Shown piece after piece: positions 12,364 to 25,918 of a stretch of DNA of 64,000 nt. How positions within the stretch are numbered: the first letter of the stretch is position 1; each line of letters opens with the position of its first letter. The DNA is from Taeniopygia guttata. Taxonomy: Eukaryota > Chordata > Aves > Passeriformes > Estrildidae. The notes under the pieces were generated by a model, which was given only the letters and a program-made list of their open reading frames with translations, was not told the DNA's origin and did not search any database. The position numbers and the translations under genes were made by a program. Location of the stretch: NCBI RefSeq assembly GCF_048771995.1, contig NC_133030.1, positions 39,680,001 through 39,744,000 on the forward strand, given 5' to 3'.

Positions 12364-14054
12364 AATTAAGAACGGCTTAACCTCACTTTGTTTATTAAAG
12401 ATTTTGACTGTGCAGAGCCTGCACTTGGGTGTGCCTTGTTTGGCACCGAGTTGCAATACAAATAAATTCCAGCTGTGATGCATGAAAAGCTTAGGAGCAG
12501 CAGAGAGCTTAATGTGTCTAATTAATGTCTGTTTGGACCTAAAATGAGACACTGGAGACTCCCGATAAACTTTGGCATGTAACACATTTCAGAGGGGAAT
12601 CAGGAACCAGATAAATAGGAGTTTGTCACTACCATGCTCTGGATATATTTGCAAAAGGGAGATGGTGATGAGATCAGAGTATTTTCTTCTGTGCTGTGCC
12701 TCGGCATCATCAATCTTATGTCTCCCTTTTACTGCATAACAGGTCAAGAAAAGGAGAAAGAAGTGAAAGAATATCATGTTCCACTTAGTTTCAGAACTAC
12801 CCTTTAAGCACTGCAGCTATGTCCAGATTTGACTTGACAAATAAACCATCTAAAAGCATGGGTTTGTTCCCCTGTAACAGGTTTTCAATGCCGATCTGCT
12901 TTTCAAACAAAAAATGGCTGAAAGTCAGCTTTAAGTGAGGATAAAAAAGACCAGGTTTATCAAAGCTTTCATTAAACCCACAAGTCATAAAATAATCATA
13001 ACCTTTCTGGTCTCTGTGCATCACAAAGAAGAAAATACACATATAGTGTGCTTCTGCCACTGCTCAAAAGCTGAGTGCATTTGTGGGCACAGGCAACCCT
13101 CACTCAGGTCTTCCAACCTCAGAGCACAGACCTTCACTTGACTCCATATTCTCCTGCTGAGGTTTCACTGGCTATGGTAAAAGCACAATTAAAGGCACTG
13201 TACAAGTACTATCTGCCTGAACTTACAGTCCAGAAGCCAGGGTTTTTACTCCTCACATCCATACCCCTCCTTACCAAGCAATGCTACACACTCCCATGCT
13301 TCTGCTCCCTCACCTAGGTTCTCATTACTGCCTATTTGCTCAGGCTTGACCACAAATGCATAGATCCATAATAAAAACAACCTTAAGTCACCGTTCTGTT
13401 ATGTTGCACACCTCTCACCTTTCACAGGTGTCAGGAACACACCACAACAGGTCTGGCTCTGAGGCAGTGCTGGCATGGTCACCAGCCCCATGCTCCCCAG
13501 TCACCAAAGAGCCTCTGAAGCCAATTCTAGAAAACAAAACAGGAGTTGAGGCTGGCCAGGGACAGCAAGGTGGTGGTGGCTAACTAAGAAGATCCTATAG
13601 AAAAAGTATTATTTCAGCTTTTTGTGCTTAAGAAGAGACCCAAGACAGCCAGCATGTGGCAGCAAATGTGTACAGTAGGATACAGCACAGAAACAGTATT
13701 CTCACAGAATGCAAAAATTAATTACCACAGGGAAAAACAAAATAGACACAGAGCCTGGGATAAATCAATGTAAACCAGAAAGTCAGTCATTTCTGTTCTG
13801 TTCCCAAAGCAAATCAGACCACTGTGAACAATGCACAAATCCTTCAGCAGAAACTGGCCAGCACAGGGTTGGCTCTAACTCGGCACACCTAGTTAACCAA
13901 TTTCCTCTACTGCCCATTGGTCACGGCCTTCAGAAGGGGCTTCTAGGAAAAAGGAGTCAGTAATGCCTTCTGGAAGGCTCGATATCCCCTCAGAAGCAGT
14001 TTGTGAACAACAAATGTTGACCTCAGACACGGATAATCATTGCATTTATCAATT

Positions 14055-14055
14055 T

Positions 14056-14086
<31 letters not shown>

Positions 14087-14100
14087 GTATGTGTATATAT
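14055..14100. repeat. (TA)n (TGTA)n compound microsatellite
   Basis: About 18 bases of TA repeat run directly into several TGTA/GTAT units and end in GTGTATATAT. It is likely polymorphic in length. Confidence 0.9.
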
Positions 14101-15519
14101 TAGCTCATAATGCAAACAGAATTTAATGACCAAAGCATTCAATACCAGGTAATCCCATCTTTCAGATTATCATCAGTTTTTCAATATCATATCATACTAA
14201 ATGGCCCATACTTCAGATCAGGGTTGAATCATCCTATTACCTGACCAGAAGCAGGGAAAAAGGTATGGAATTAATTTGTTTGGCTCTTCATTATGTCAAA
14301 AGAGATTGTGTTCAGCACCACTACAAATCTGCAGAAATTGAAAATCTGGTATTTTTTCTTCTCGGTTATCCCTCATTACCTTCCACTTCTTCAGCTGCTG
14401 CCAAGCTCTGTGTTAAAACTAGTGTAAATCAATGTGCAGAAGATGAGCAGTAGGAATCTCTGTTCCCAGTTTTCCAAGGTATGCCCCAGTCCCACCTCTC
14501 ACACCATCAGCAGAGGTGCAGCATGGACGTGGCAGTGCAATAAATGCCCAGGTAAGGGTGAGGCATTAATAAGGATAAGATGGAGTTTCATCTGACTTTG
14601 AGGAGTCTCAAACAGTATCATAAAGCTTATGGGAGTAAGCCCTACTTGAACACCATCCCAAGGAAGGCAAGAAGCATTTTCCACACAACTCCCTAAGCAT
14701 AGTCTGAAGTGCAATCTAAATTGAGAGTAGCTTTTAAGGCAGTTTGGCAGAGATACACTCTTTATGAAGTACAGCAAATGGACTCTCACCAGAAAGCATA
14801 TTTTAATTTTATTCTTCACTGAAGTTCAGTGTACCTAACTATAAGAAATAAGGTAAAAAAAATCTCATGGAACTGCTCTGTGTTGCCACAGACAGCTATT
14901 TGCTGTGCTGTAGTCAGCTCAGGCTTTCTGAAGTTCTCAGCCCTGTGCAGAGCTGAACTATTAAGCCAAGGACCTTGCATCAGAAGTTCCCAGTTCAATT
15001 TGACCTAAGAGCAGAGATCTCCAGCTTTAAAACCCTCAAACTGGCACCCTTCACCAAGTGCTATGCTACCTTCACTTTACAGAAGCAATTACACTGAGTG
15101 CGAGGCAAATTTAAGTGTTAATGCTTTCAGAGTAGACTTTCACTTATTTCTCACAAATATTCAGCTTCACTTCAATGGATTTAGTTGGCTAAAGGTTTGA
15201 ATATTAAGTAACCACTTACAAAGGGAGAATAAGTAAGTGCTAAATACACTGCACTCAGCTATCAACACAGCAAGGTAGCACGATATCTCCAAACAGTCCA
15301 GACCCACTGAGATCAAATACTGGCACCTGGCACATCAGCGATACCAATGCCACTGACTGAACAGGCTGGGCTAACTCGGCATTTCGGCCAAGCTACTTGC
15401 TACCCAAGCCCTGCTGTGTCTGAACACACCTAGGAAACTGGACAGAAAAAGAGAAATAAGAGCACTGACCCAAACAACCAGCGGCTGGTCTCACACTTGC
15501 AGCTGGTTCTGTGCCAACC

Positions 15520-15625
15520 CCAGTGAGGCAGGGCTGGCAGAGGCGCGGCCCCGGCTCGCCCCGCACCGCGCACACGGAGCGGGAGCCCGGGGCGCTGCCG
15601 CTCCGGCCTCTCTTAGAAGGGCCCG
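15520..15625. promoter_or_regulatory. Orphan CpG-rich patch
   Basis: About 105 bp with dense CpG (GGCGCGGCCCC, GCACCGCGCAC, GGAGCGGGAGC) in AT-rich DNA, more than 11 kb from the nearest coding exon. The overlapping open frames on both strands carry no recognisable domain and follow from the GC content. It may be a distal regulatory element or the start of an unannotated non-coding transcript. Confidence 0.35.
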
Positions 15626-16239
15626 AAGGGACAGGCTGTATCCCTGCTGGCTTCAGCAGTTTCAAAACAAGCTACGACGTGTTTTTCTCCGACGGAATAT
15701 AAATAAAACCTAAATAAAACGAATATGCACTAAATTCTCATCTGCTACTATCATTTATATATCCTACAGTAGCGTTTGCTCTGTCTCTACTCAGTTTCCT
15801 TTAAGTCACCAAAAGGGGGACTTTCAGCAGCGAGCATCAGAAAACCACCCAGTGTTTCTGTGGAATTTGTAGGGTTTTCCAGTTTTGATGCCAATCTGAC
15901 TATTTTGCCAGCCTCAGTACCCAAAGCTGTGCTCTCCATTTCAGAGAATGGCGAAGCAGCCATATCACCGTGGGAGGGGAGCACAGCAGGACACAGCCCT
16001 GTGGATGGTGGTAACAAAAATCCTTTCTGACATGGAAGTACAGGAACATGAGGAAGCCTTGCTAGAGTTGGTGCTAACATGTAAGGAGGGATCACCTGGG
16101 AAAGCAAAGGTGGCAGCAACCAAGGAATGACTGATTCTTTGGAAGGCTGAGTAAAAAAGATTAAGAAAATTACCTTCAGTGCAAGGTAAATTTAAAGAAA
16201 GACGACTGTTACAAACTCATCCTGTACTTAGGAAATAAA

Positions 16240-17960
16240 AAAACACATAACAGAAGAATTAGGGCGCCAGTTCCTCAAAGAAATTACAGAAAATCTCTTT
16301 ATTCACCTCAGATAAAAACAGGGAAGTATATGGAAACCAATCTAGGCCTTACTATTAAAGATTAATCTAAAAGAACAGCCTGGAGACAAAATCAGGAATG
16401 GTAAGACAAAGTGAGATGCAACTAAGAAGGAACATTAACATATACACTTTGGCAACTAGAATAGGAAATTGAGCTTAAGAATTCAAAATAGAAAAATATT
16501 TTGAAATTCCACAAGTCCACAACACTTAATAGCATCACAGAAGCCTCTTCACTAGAAACAGCAGCAGTATGCAGATGGTTAATAGAATTCATATCAAAAC
16601 CAGAAAAGGTAGATTACATATAGCACTGTTGACTAAGTATTTCCAAAAAAAAACCACTTTAAAATAAAGAAATTAAATCAAAGATTCAAAGATTGCTTAA
16701 AATTTTAACCTAAAATCTCCAGTAAGAACAATAGGTTATGGTAACTCAGCCATCCTTTTTCATATTGGTAAAGCATGATGTTTTCTGTTCTAGGATAATA
16801 ATAAAAAAATAATATTAAAAAAAAAAAAACAAACCACACACAAACAAAACCACACACCAAAATTACAAACAGCAAATACAACCCAGAGGAAGTCGGTAGT
16901 CATCCTGAAGAACCCATAGACAGTTTCTAGAAGGCAGAAGATCTACAGCATGTCTCTAACAAGGGGAGAAAAGAAGAGGAGCTGGAAATTAAAAACCTCT
17001 CATGATCAATTATCAGAAAACTACTAGAACAAATCACACCATCTGTAAACCCACAAAAAGTACTAAAGCAGATGAATGGTAGGGAACAAATCATACCAAA
17101 CCAATCTAATTTCCTTCCACAGTAGACCAACAGCCCTTGTGGATGGGGAAGAAGAAATCAATGTCAAAGCTCAGTATCAGTTAAGGCCTTTGACATTACC
17201 CACTATGACAAACTTGTAAGTAAGCTGCAGAAGCAAAGATTAGATCAAACCACCATAGGATGCCTGCAAAAGTCATCAGACACTATTCCTAAGGACTAAT
17301 TACCTGAGGTGCCCTTTCAAATAAAAGAAAACACATTGAGGTGGATATTTCATGGATAACTGCACCACTTCAACTTCATTCAGTGCTTTCAGTAATAATT
17401 TAGACAATGGAATAAACAACCTTATTAAGTCTGCACCGGAGAAAGTAGGAAGAACTGCAAATATACTGGATGGCAAACAGAATTCAACATAAGAAAACTG
17501 GAAAGCAGCTGGGAGAAGGTGAAAAGACACAAACCAAGCAGGAACTTATGTCAAGCACTGTATTTTCATAATAACCCCCAATTTAATGACTTGGGACAGG
17601 AAATGGCTGCAAGTTAACAGCTCTTAGGAGAGGGGAAGGCAGCAGATACCAAGCAAAAGGCAAGTCAGTATAATGCCATTGTGAAGACAGAAACATTGGT
17701 CAGGAAAGCATGAACAGGATCATTTCATGTGTGTTTCAGGATACAATTTGTCTATTTCAGTTAGCACTGATAAGGCCTCAGACGAGGTAACATCCAGTTT
17801 CAGAAAATACTTGAGGCAATTTCGTTTATGGAAGATTATTAATTCCCTGCCTTGTCCCTCCTGCCCTGCAGTATTGCAAAAGTGTTGCAAAAGAAAAATC
17901 ACTCATCTTTCACATTGTATCCAGGACAGTCTTAAAGAAAAGCAGGATTATGGTTAGAAA
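16240..17960 (+). repeat. Ancient CR1-type LINE copy
   Basis: Several blocks follow the order of a CR1-type reverse transcriptase on the plus strand. They are ACCAAACCAATCTAATTTCC, TCAGTTAAGGCCTTTGACA, and TTCAGTAATAATTTAGACAATGG. A diverged C-terminal stretch around 17,640-17,860 follows. The reading frame is broken throughout and many indels are present, so this is an old copy. Family assignment rests on remembered CR1/L3-like consensus, and the edges are approximate. Confidence 0.6.
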
Positions 17961-20044
17961 TAAGGACAAGTTATAACTGGAAGGGTAGTAGCCCCACCCC
18001 ACTAGAGATTACCTGGTTTGTTTCTTTATTTGTACAAGCATATGACACATACAAAATGCACACTGAAAAGACACGTAGGGACAAGAACAATCAGACCACT
18101 TTTTAGCTTCCAAAACTACAGACGATCCCGCTGATCATGAAAATAGTCTCCTTTCTCTTCAAAACCATGCACTGCATGTTGCTGTGCTAGCAGTCCCCAA
18201 AATGAACCTCTAATTGGAACAGAGCTCTGCAAAAGCACACAGCTGGCAGCAGCTGGGGAATCAGCCCTTGCAGACAGACAGGTGCCATTTCCTTTTCACT
18301 AGTGCAAACTCCACGGCTCACTTGAGAGCATCCTTGTTAAAGAGTAATTCTTGCAGGGCTGTCATTTGCTTATGGCTTTGGGAGAAGGTTGTTTTGACTA
18401 GAAACCTTAAACTTACAGCTCATTTAGAAGCATAGCAGCTGCTTGATGTTTTTAATCCACTTGACATCCTAGCTTGTTATACCAGTACATCAAGACGGTA
18501 TGACAAACAGGCTATTTAAATGGAGAGCAGGGACTATTTTCACAAGCTGCACCCCACACTGTAGAGGTGAGCTCTAACTCCTTTGAGTGCTGTCATTCAA
18601 AAGAAGTCACTGAATTTAGACTTGTTTCTAGGGGAATTGCAGGGATCAGGTGAAGGTGCCCTGAGGCATATCAATTGAGTTGTCAATGGGCCAAATTCAC
18701 AGTGTGGTTGAGGACTACCTAGCCTGGACACATGCTAAGAATGCCACAGTCTCCCTGATACTCCCCTAAATTTATTTGTATGTGAAAGCAATGACTGGAA
18801 GCTGGGTTTCCCCCAGGTGAGTGACCATACTACTGCATTTTAGCTACCTAAGTTAAAGCTGACATTCACTTCAGCTAGAAAGGGTAACCACATCCCACAC
18901 CCATTAGACTGGACACAGAGACAAGAGGATTTCAGGTTACAGGGATCCCCATATTTGCCAAGATCTCAGAGACCTTATAGTCCAAAGAACCAAAGCTCTA
19001 GCAAGAAGAAAAGCTCTCTCTCTTTTCAGCTACTGCAAAAGGCAAAAATATAAAGGGCTACTCTAACAGAAGGCATCTAGGTGGCATTTTTAAAGTGTTC
19101 TGACTCCTACAATAAAGAAGTTCCTTACAAGGTGCTTTTTTTTCTTGCTAAGGCAGATCCATGGCTGGGAGACAACAGCATTCTTTCTAAACTATTCTTA
19201 ACTACATATCACTCAGGAATTCACAAAAGAACATTAACAGCAATTCTATAATAACCAAAAGGAATGAAAAAATTACTCCATAAATACTCACTGCAGAAAA
19301 CAAGCTTGTTTTACCTGGTTTGCAGTTTTGGACCTTTCATGAGAAGAACAACCTCCCAAAAATAACCTATTTTCAAGTTCCACATGGAACAGCCTCAAAC
19401 TGAACGAGTGGGAATTAGATTCTTCATTTTGTTTTTTTCTAGAAAATGAGAGGAAATATTTTGATTTCTTAGCAGCAGAGTCATTCAAGATATGTTAAGT
19501 CTCAAATATAAAAGTCCTCATATGTCAGTAAGAAGGAATCAATGTTTAAGCCCAGACGACAACTCAGGACACGTATTCCAAGGCAAAAATAACAACAAAG
19601 TACAGGGCAAGTCCATAAGACACCTGTTCTGGAAACAGAGCTCATGAGAAGGTAAACAACTGCTCAGCTTGCAAGCTGTTCAGTTTTATAGGAAACATAC
19701 TTGCAAAATATTGCAGCAGATGCTTTTCTTGATTTTTTTTTTCCTAATTTCAAGCTCAGAAAATAGTGGGGCTTGTTCTGTTAGTTTCAGTCTCACAATG
19801 TTTTGTTGACTAAAAATAGCATTGAGGAAAATGCAGTACTGCTGTAAAGATCACACTGGAATCCTGTCACCACTGTCATCTCAGCATGTTCCCTATACTT
19901 TCACTTTGTCATCCCATGAGTTTCTAACACTGGATTCTGTATCATTCTCCTAATGCCTACTCTTTCAGTTGCTATTATAACCCATGTAAATACTTCTCTC
20001 ACACTCCTTCACCTGACTTCTTGGTCTTTAAAGAACAATAGAAA
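17961..20044. other. Gene-free intergenic stretch
   Basis: Unique, AT-rich sequence without a recognisable exon, RNA gene or well-preserved repeat. A short stretch near 18,960-18,990 faintly recalls CR1 but is too short to call. Confidence 0.55.
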
Positions 20045-20835
20045 AGCTGTTTCAAAAGTGCTTCCTGAGATCACCTAGTCTAGCCTCCCACTGAAAGCAG
20101 GACTAATGGCAACACTAGTTCTAATCTAATAAGTCTTGAAAAGCTTCAAGGAGAAAGGATTCACAACCGCTCTAGGAAACATGTTTTTAAGTCCTAATTT
20201 TCTTTATAGTCTCCTCAGGATAGATTCTAACCATCCTTCCGGAATCAAAGAGCCCAAAATCAGACACAGTATTGCAGCAGCTGCTTTAGCACATGATGAG
20301 GACAAAAATTTTTCCTCAATTTGGTGGCCACATTCTCCTACCATAGGCTAGCATGCAAGCTGCCATAATTGTTTGTGAATTCACTGCTGGCTCATGTTCA
20401 CACACCGTTGATTCCAAGGATCTCTCTCAGCAAAGCTAAGAATTTTGCACTTCTCCTTGTCAAAGAGCTTGAGGTTTCTGTCAGCCAAATTCTGAACCCA
20501 GACTCTATCTTGCAGCATATTAATTATTTTCCCCATAGAGGAACATTGACAAATAATTAGTGTCCACTATGCAGATACTGAGCATAAGCCCCAGTATCAC
20601 CTTACAGGGTGCTCCACTTATAGCCACTTTACAAATTAACATTGAATAACTGCTCTGAGTACAGTGATCCATCCAGTTCAAACCACCAAGCAGTCCATTC
20701 ATGTTACTCACAGTTCCCCTGGTCCACATTCAAACATCGTGGGAGAATGTGTCAGAAGCCATTCTAAAGGCAATGTATGAGAATGAGAATATCCACCAGT
20801 GCCCTCGCTGAGGTAACCAAGTCATTTAATCTTAC
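20045..20835 (-). repeat. Ancient CR1-type LINE copy
   Basis: The plus strand shows the reverse complement of a CR1-type element. Landmarks are GAGATCACCTAGTCTAGCC at about 20,070, TTGGTGGCCACATTCTCC at about 20,320, and CTGGCTCATGTTCACA at about 20,387. GTATCACCTTACAGGGTGCT at about 20,592 and AGAAGCCATTCTAAAGGCAATG-like sequence at about 20,755 follow. The order matches CR1 read from its 3' end inward. It is highly diverged with no usable frame. Confidence 0.6.
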
Positions 20836-20868
20836 ATTATTTAATTTAATCTTATTTAATTTAATCCA
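20829..20868. repeat. Short AT-rich tandem repeat
   Basis: TTAATCTTA/TTTAATTTAATC units repeat about three times. It is low-complexity sequence at the end of the ancient CR1 copy. Confidence 0.6.
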
Positions 20869-23417
20869 TCTGGTCGTCTAAGCAATGCTTTCACACATCT
20901 CCTTTATACCCTGTCCCTACTTATTTCCACTTCTTTTTTGGTCTTCTAGTTCACTAATAAGCACCTTCCTTATATGAGTAAGCCTTTAAAAAAAAAAAAA
21001 AAATCACCTTCACAGAGCAGACCCTCACCACAGGCTCACAACTGATACTTTGATACTTTCCAGGTCTTGTTTTCCTTTGTTAATATAATTCAGTGCTTTA
21101 CCCTTGGTAACTCCAGTCTCCAACGGTCAAAACACACCTGGTAACCCAGCAGGTGAAATAAAATGGACATGGATGGATTTCTGTTTCTTTCATCCCTGTT
21201 TGCTTGGCATATCTGCTGTCCTGTCTAGGCCTGAACCTATTTAAGAAAGCATACAGTGGCTGAAACCAGTCTAATGCACAATGCAAAGGGTTTATCAGTG
21301 GCCTGATGGAGAGTTCCAATGTTGCTTAAATGTCAGACACAAGAGGATTTTCCAGTAAGACTGCTTCTTGCACCAAATAGAGATATCCATATCATTGGTA
21401 TATCATGGGATGTATATACATTGGTTTCAAAATGAATGACTCATCATCTATCAAATTAGAGATTACCAATCAATGTAATTACAAGTGCTTCTCAGACTGC
21501 AGTCACCAGGCAAAGGAGGAACAAAAAGCTCGAACTACACTTGCCAACCTTTTGAACAAGCCTTAAGATTTTTCAAAAGGCACAAGACAGAACATTTGTG
21601 CTCACAAGTGCATGTGACATTTAGCAGAGGCAGTAAGGAAACCAAAGATGTCCTGCAGATATCTACAGGCTGTCTGCCTCACACCACACAGCACAAAGTA
21701 TAGACCAGAGCTGGCATGCTTTACTTCAACTTCTTCATGATTCCTCACAAACACTTGAATTTTTTTTCAATCTAAGCATAGCTTAATATAACTCTCTTCT
21801 CAAGGAGATGCAGAGAAGTGGCACAAGTCCTTCTGCAGGGTACTTCTGATCTCAGCATTAGGCACCATCACATTGTGCAGGCAGACCCTGCAGCTGTGCC
21901 CTGACCTAGAAAGCCCCACATCCACAGAAGTTGTCACTTATTCTCCGGGTACAGATAGCCCCTTGATCCCTTTCCAGTGAAGTCAACCTTTCTATTTGAT
22001 TAGAAAATCATGAGTTCAATGGTCCCTCTTTGTGGTCTAAGACAGACTGCACTTTTATCCTCAGCCACACTGAGCTGAGCACTACTTTTTTGTCCAACCT
22101 ACTGAAATACTCTACAACACAGAAAGGGTTTTGAAGTTGTTTTTTTTTAATACAAGTCTAACAAAAAATCATCCACTAATTCTATCCTGAGTTTGGGAAC
22201 TACTTGAGAATTCCAATTAAATTCAGGAAGTATTACCTAGGTATAGAAACTTCTTGGATCCTGGAGTGTGGCACAGGAGGCTTTCTCTCAAAAATGCTTA
22301 CTTTGAGCTGGTAACATAACATAAGTAAAATAATAAGCTGTCAGAAGTCTAGCAGTAGTCAGTGGTCTTAACTAGATATTCAACTTCAGAGTGCATGCAT
22401 GCCTGTGGATCACTCCTCAGATGAGCTAATAGGATAATCTTATTATTCCAGCAATAATATTATTCAAAGACATCTTCCAGAATTTCATAACCTTACCAGT
22501 GTGTATTGAATAGAAAAACAGAGCAATGTGTTCTGAGGGATTTGTTTCTTCCTTTTTGAAGTATGTGCAGCAAGAACATATTTAAGATTTTCTTGGAAGA
22601 GACGACAACAGCCAATCATTACAAAGGCAAGAAAGGAACATAAAACCTTGGCCAAAAGATTTTTGTTTAAATTCCAATGTGATCACAGCTACATGATTTT
22701 TCTGCCTCAGTAGACACAAACAAATTTCACAGAAAAGACAAATAATATCTGACATTTTTTTCATCCAGAGAAGTTCTTTTGGGGGTTATATAGTGTATCT
22801 TCTTGTCATGGTAAAATCTGGGCCTGAGATATGCTATTCATCTCAAATTGCAGAGAATACAAAATGCAAAACATGCTGAGATAATTTCACCTGCAGTTAC
22901 AGACATAAATAAAAAACAGACATATCATACATTATTAGCGAAGTGTTGATTGCCTATTAGTTCCAACAATGTGACAGATCTTTTACTTTAGAAATTGGAT
23001 CACTGTTTGACTAAGACTTACATCAAGGCCTGTTCTACTCTTATCCAGCTAAACTCTTGGAAAAAGTTCTTCATACCTTCATAACTTCTTTGTATTCCAT
23101 CATGCAGTGCCAGTTAAGATGGATTGAGGATCTTGCGGTGATGAACTGAAAGTTATGAAAAGCAGAGGGATTTCTGCCCAAATCCTACACTAAAATCTAG
23201 ATCAGACCTAGATATTCATCTCTCTCCACTACAAGAAGAGGGCAGATCTAGCTCTGGGCAATGATGCCAGATTTTCTTATTTAATCATCACTAAACAAAC
23301 ACAAGGCAGAAAAGACAGCAGCTATTGTGTTCAGTGATGACTGCTGTTTAAGGTTAACCTAGCAGATCAAACATAGAAACAATGCATAAAGGTGTTGGTT
23401 TCCTTTTGTCTGAAAAA

Positions 23418-23448
<31 letters not shown>

Positions 23449-25912
23449 GACAAAAGCACCACACTGGTAACAGGGTAACATGTCAGCAAGTGGGGAAAAA
23501 CTGTCTTCCTACAATAGCAGTTGTAGAAGACCTGAGCAAATCAGCAGGTGCAAGGAATTTCTGGCACTGAAAACCTTTACTGGGGTGCCAATTCCAGAGT
23601 CCACAGCTCTGGTATTTTACAGGATGGCCGCTCTATCCACACCTTTGTGCACAGCCCAAGGTACCCAATTCTCTTCAAGATGTGTCTCTTCACCTCAATA
23701 TAACCTTTATTAGCTGTTGATCAATAGCAAGGACCCCTTCTTCAGCATTTATAATGCACACTTAATTTCTTTACCTGAATGGAACAAGGCAATGCCTCAC
23801 ATCACACCAGTCTGCAGTAACACAATGCCCATCTATCACACAAGATTCCCCTTTGCAGTGCTATGCTCCTTCCACACATACTTCTTTTTAATATTGATGG
23901 ATATACAAAATACACTTCTTAGAAAATTTTGTAAAGAAAGTCCCACTTTAGGATTCTCTGGTGTTTTCCTTCATAGGGAAGAAACCTCACTGCCTCTGTC
24001 TCCAAACTAATTGCTAGGTATTAATTTTTGACAAGAAATAAACAGTATGTACATATATATACACATATACAGACACATACTGAAAAAAGAGTTTGTGCAT
24101 ATATGTGTATATAAAAAGATATAACTGATTCAAGCCATACATACACTACACAGGTCCAGGATCTGTTTCTGGCTCCAGCCTGACATCCTGCAATACAATG
24201 CCCATTTTGGTTAGAGCAGCTCCTTCTGCAAAGGCTTTTAGTAAATAATTGTACAGGACCCAGCCCTGGAGGCAGCTGAGGAGCCTCTGCAGAGCTGGCT
24301 CTGGGAGCCCCAGGGCTTCCAGCACAGCGAGTTGCCCCGGCTCAGTCTGCTGCCTCACAAACTGGAGTTATCAGTTCTGCTGTATGACACACCTAAGCCA
24401 TTTTTAAATTTCTAATGATGCAATCAAAACCCCAAGAGCTATTACTAATAAAAGATTAACATACGGCCACTTGCATGTCTCTCAGGTAATTTTTTTTCCC
24501 ATTTCTCATAATTGTTTTTTTTTCCAATTTTACCTAAATTACTGATGCCTCAATTTTTATCAACATGTTTGAACAAAAGCATGATTGACCAGCTGCCTCC
24601 AAATGATATTCAAACTGTCTTTGATCCCCAGCCTGCATAAAAAAAAAAAGCTTATGGTTCTATCATAGAGGATATGATAGCTAATACGACAATAAGGCAG
24701 AATACAGTAAAAAACAACTTGGTAGCCTTCTGATTCATTTATTATTATTCAAATGTAATGATTAATTAAATCCCTACCACTACTCCTACTTTAAAAAAGA
24801 AATCTCTGCTTTGAACCATTTTTTCACTAGCTCAACCTAAACAAAAGGACACACTGCAAAAACTTTCTTCTAGAAATTTAAACTTCAGTAAACACATCAT
24901 ATTTTATTAATGAAATTACTCCACCTTTAACAAAATATTCAGAATCTAAAAATAACTGTCCAAGACTAATAGAGCCTTGATTTATACTAAAAGAAATACT
25001 GAAAAAGACTGTACTCAAACTATCAAATTGAATTCAAGTATGGTGTCAATCAAGCCAACATAGGGCAAATAATTGGAAATTAATGGTTAATCTTCTTTTT
25101 ATCAAAAAAAGCAGACAGCTAATAAAAGTCAGTCTATCAGGGGCCTTTTATAAAACATTTCACAATTAAAAATTATGCTTAACATTCCTAATGCCACCAC
25201 ACAGAAGGGTTTTTACTCACCCTCATAGAAATAACATTATCTACTGCTGCAAAAGAGGTTATTAATAGTAGTAGTAGTATGCAAAGAAACATCACAATCA
25301 AGTATTGATTTAATCCACAGATAGACTGGATTTATGCTATGTTACTTCAAAATGAGTACATTAAGTTATCATTATCTCCATGTATACACTTAAAATGCTA
25401 ACATACAACTCTGGATGCATTTAAATAAAACAACAATAAAACACCACAAAAAATAACCCCAAAAAACATGATCCCAGAAACCTGTTTTGTTGGCCAGTTA
25501 TTAAGTGAAACCACTGAATTAGAGGGAGACTCCTACCAACTTCAGTAAAGCTCAGGTTCATCTAAGAAGTTAAAGGCTCATTGATTTTAGTTCCCAAAAC
25601 AAGAGCAGGGTTTTTAATCAAATACATATGATGTTTTTAAATACAAGGAAAAAAGCACTCTCTTCACATGAGTACACATTAGAGAAAATGAAATAATCTG
25701 AAAGACAGTATCTCTATAGATACTGTACATCTACAATTTCTGATGTCAACAGACACTGCATAAAAGACGTATGAGTACCAATTATTGGGCCATTAAAATC
25801 ACAGTTCTTTGGTCACGTATCACTTTTGGGAAGTTCTGAAAAAAACAAGCAGCACTCGGAAACACATCAACTTCTCCAAGAAAGTTTTGCATCAAAGCTC
25901 TGCTTTTTAACT
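20836..25912. other. Gene-free stretch up to the SPTSSA 3' end
   Basis: No gene is recognisable. It contains an AT-rich tandem stretch (20,829-20,868), an A run near 20,987-21,003, the long A tract at 23,413-23,449, an AT/CA-rich stretch near 24,045-24,120 and an isolated GC-richer open block at about 24,146-24,360 on the minus strand that has no ATG start. Confidence 0.5.
23413..23449 (+). repeat. Long poly-A tract
   Basis: About 36 A with a single G interruption. No retroelement body is evident upstream. It is likely length-variable and prone to sequencing error. Confidence 0.85.
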
Positions 25913-25918
25913 TTTATT
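25913..25918 (-). terminator. SPTSSA: Candidate SPTSSA polyadenylation signal
   Basis: TTTATT on the plus strand is AATAAA on the minus strand, about 1.13 kb downstream of the SPTSSA stop codon. I saw no AATAAA between it and the stop codon, but weaker variants could be used instead. Confidence 0.35.

Larger units (their letters stand above)
7519..16239. other. Gene-free intergenic stretch
   Basis: No coding exon, tRNA or other RNA gene is recognisable. Contents: poly-T run at 8,091-8,108, two perfect hairpins at 10,840-10,901, an AT-rich stretch with octamer-like words near 10,310-10,360, a pure pyrimidine tract at 12,322-12,363, a (TA)n(TGTA)n microsatellite at 14,055-14,100 and an orphan CpG-rich patch at about 15,520-15,625. 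The rest shows nothing I can name. Confidence 0.55.

Noticed and set aside
18955-18995. Faint CR1-like words (CAGAGACCTTATAGTCCAAAG)
   Set aside because: Too short and too diverged to separate from chance without a profile search.
1-25900. Search for EGLN3 exons in the left third
   Set aside because: EGLN3 is the expected next gene, but no sequence like its conserved start or dioxygenase motifs is seen. It probably lies further left.
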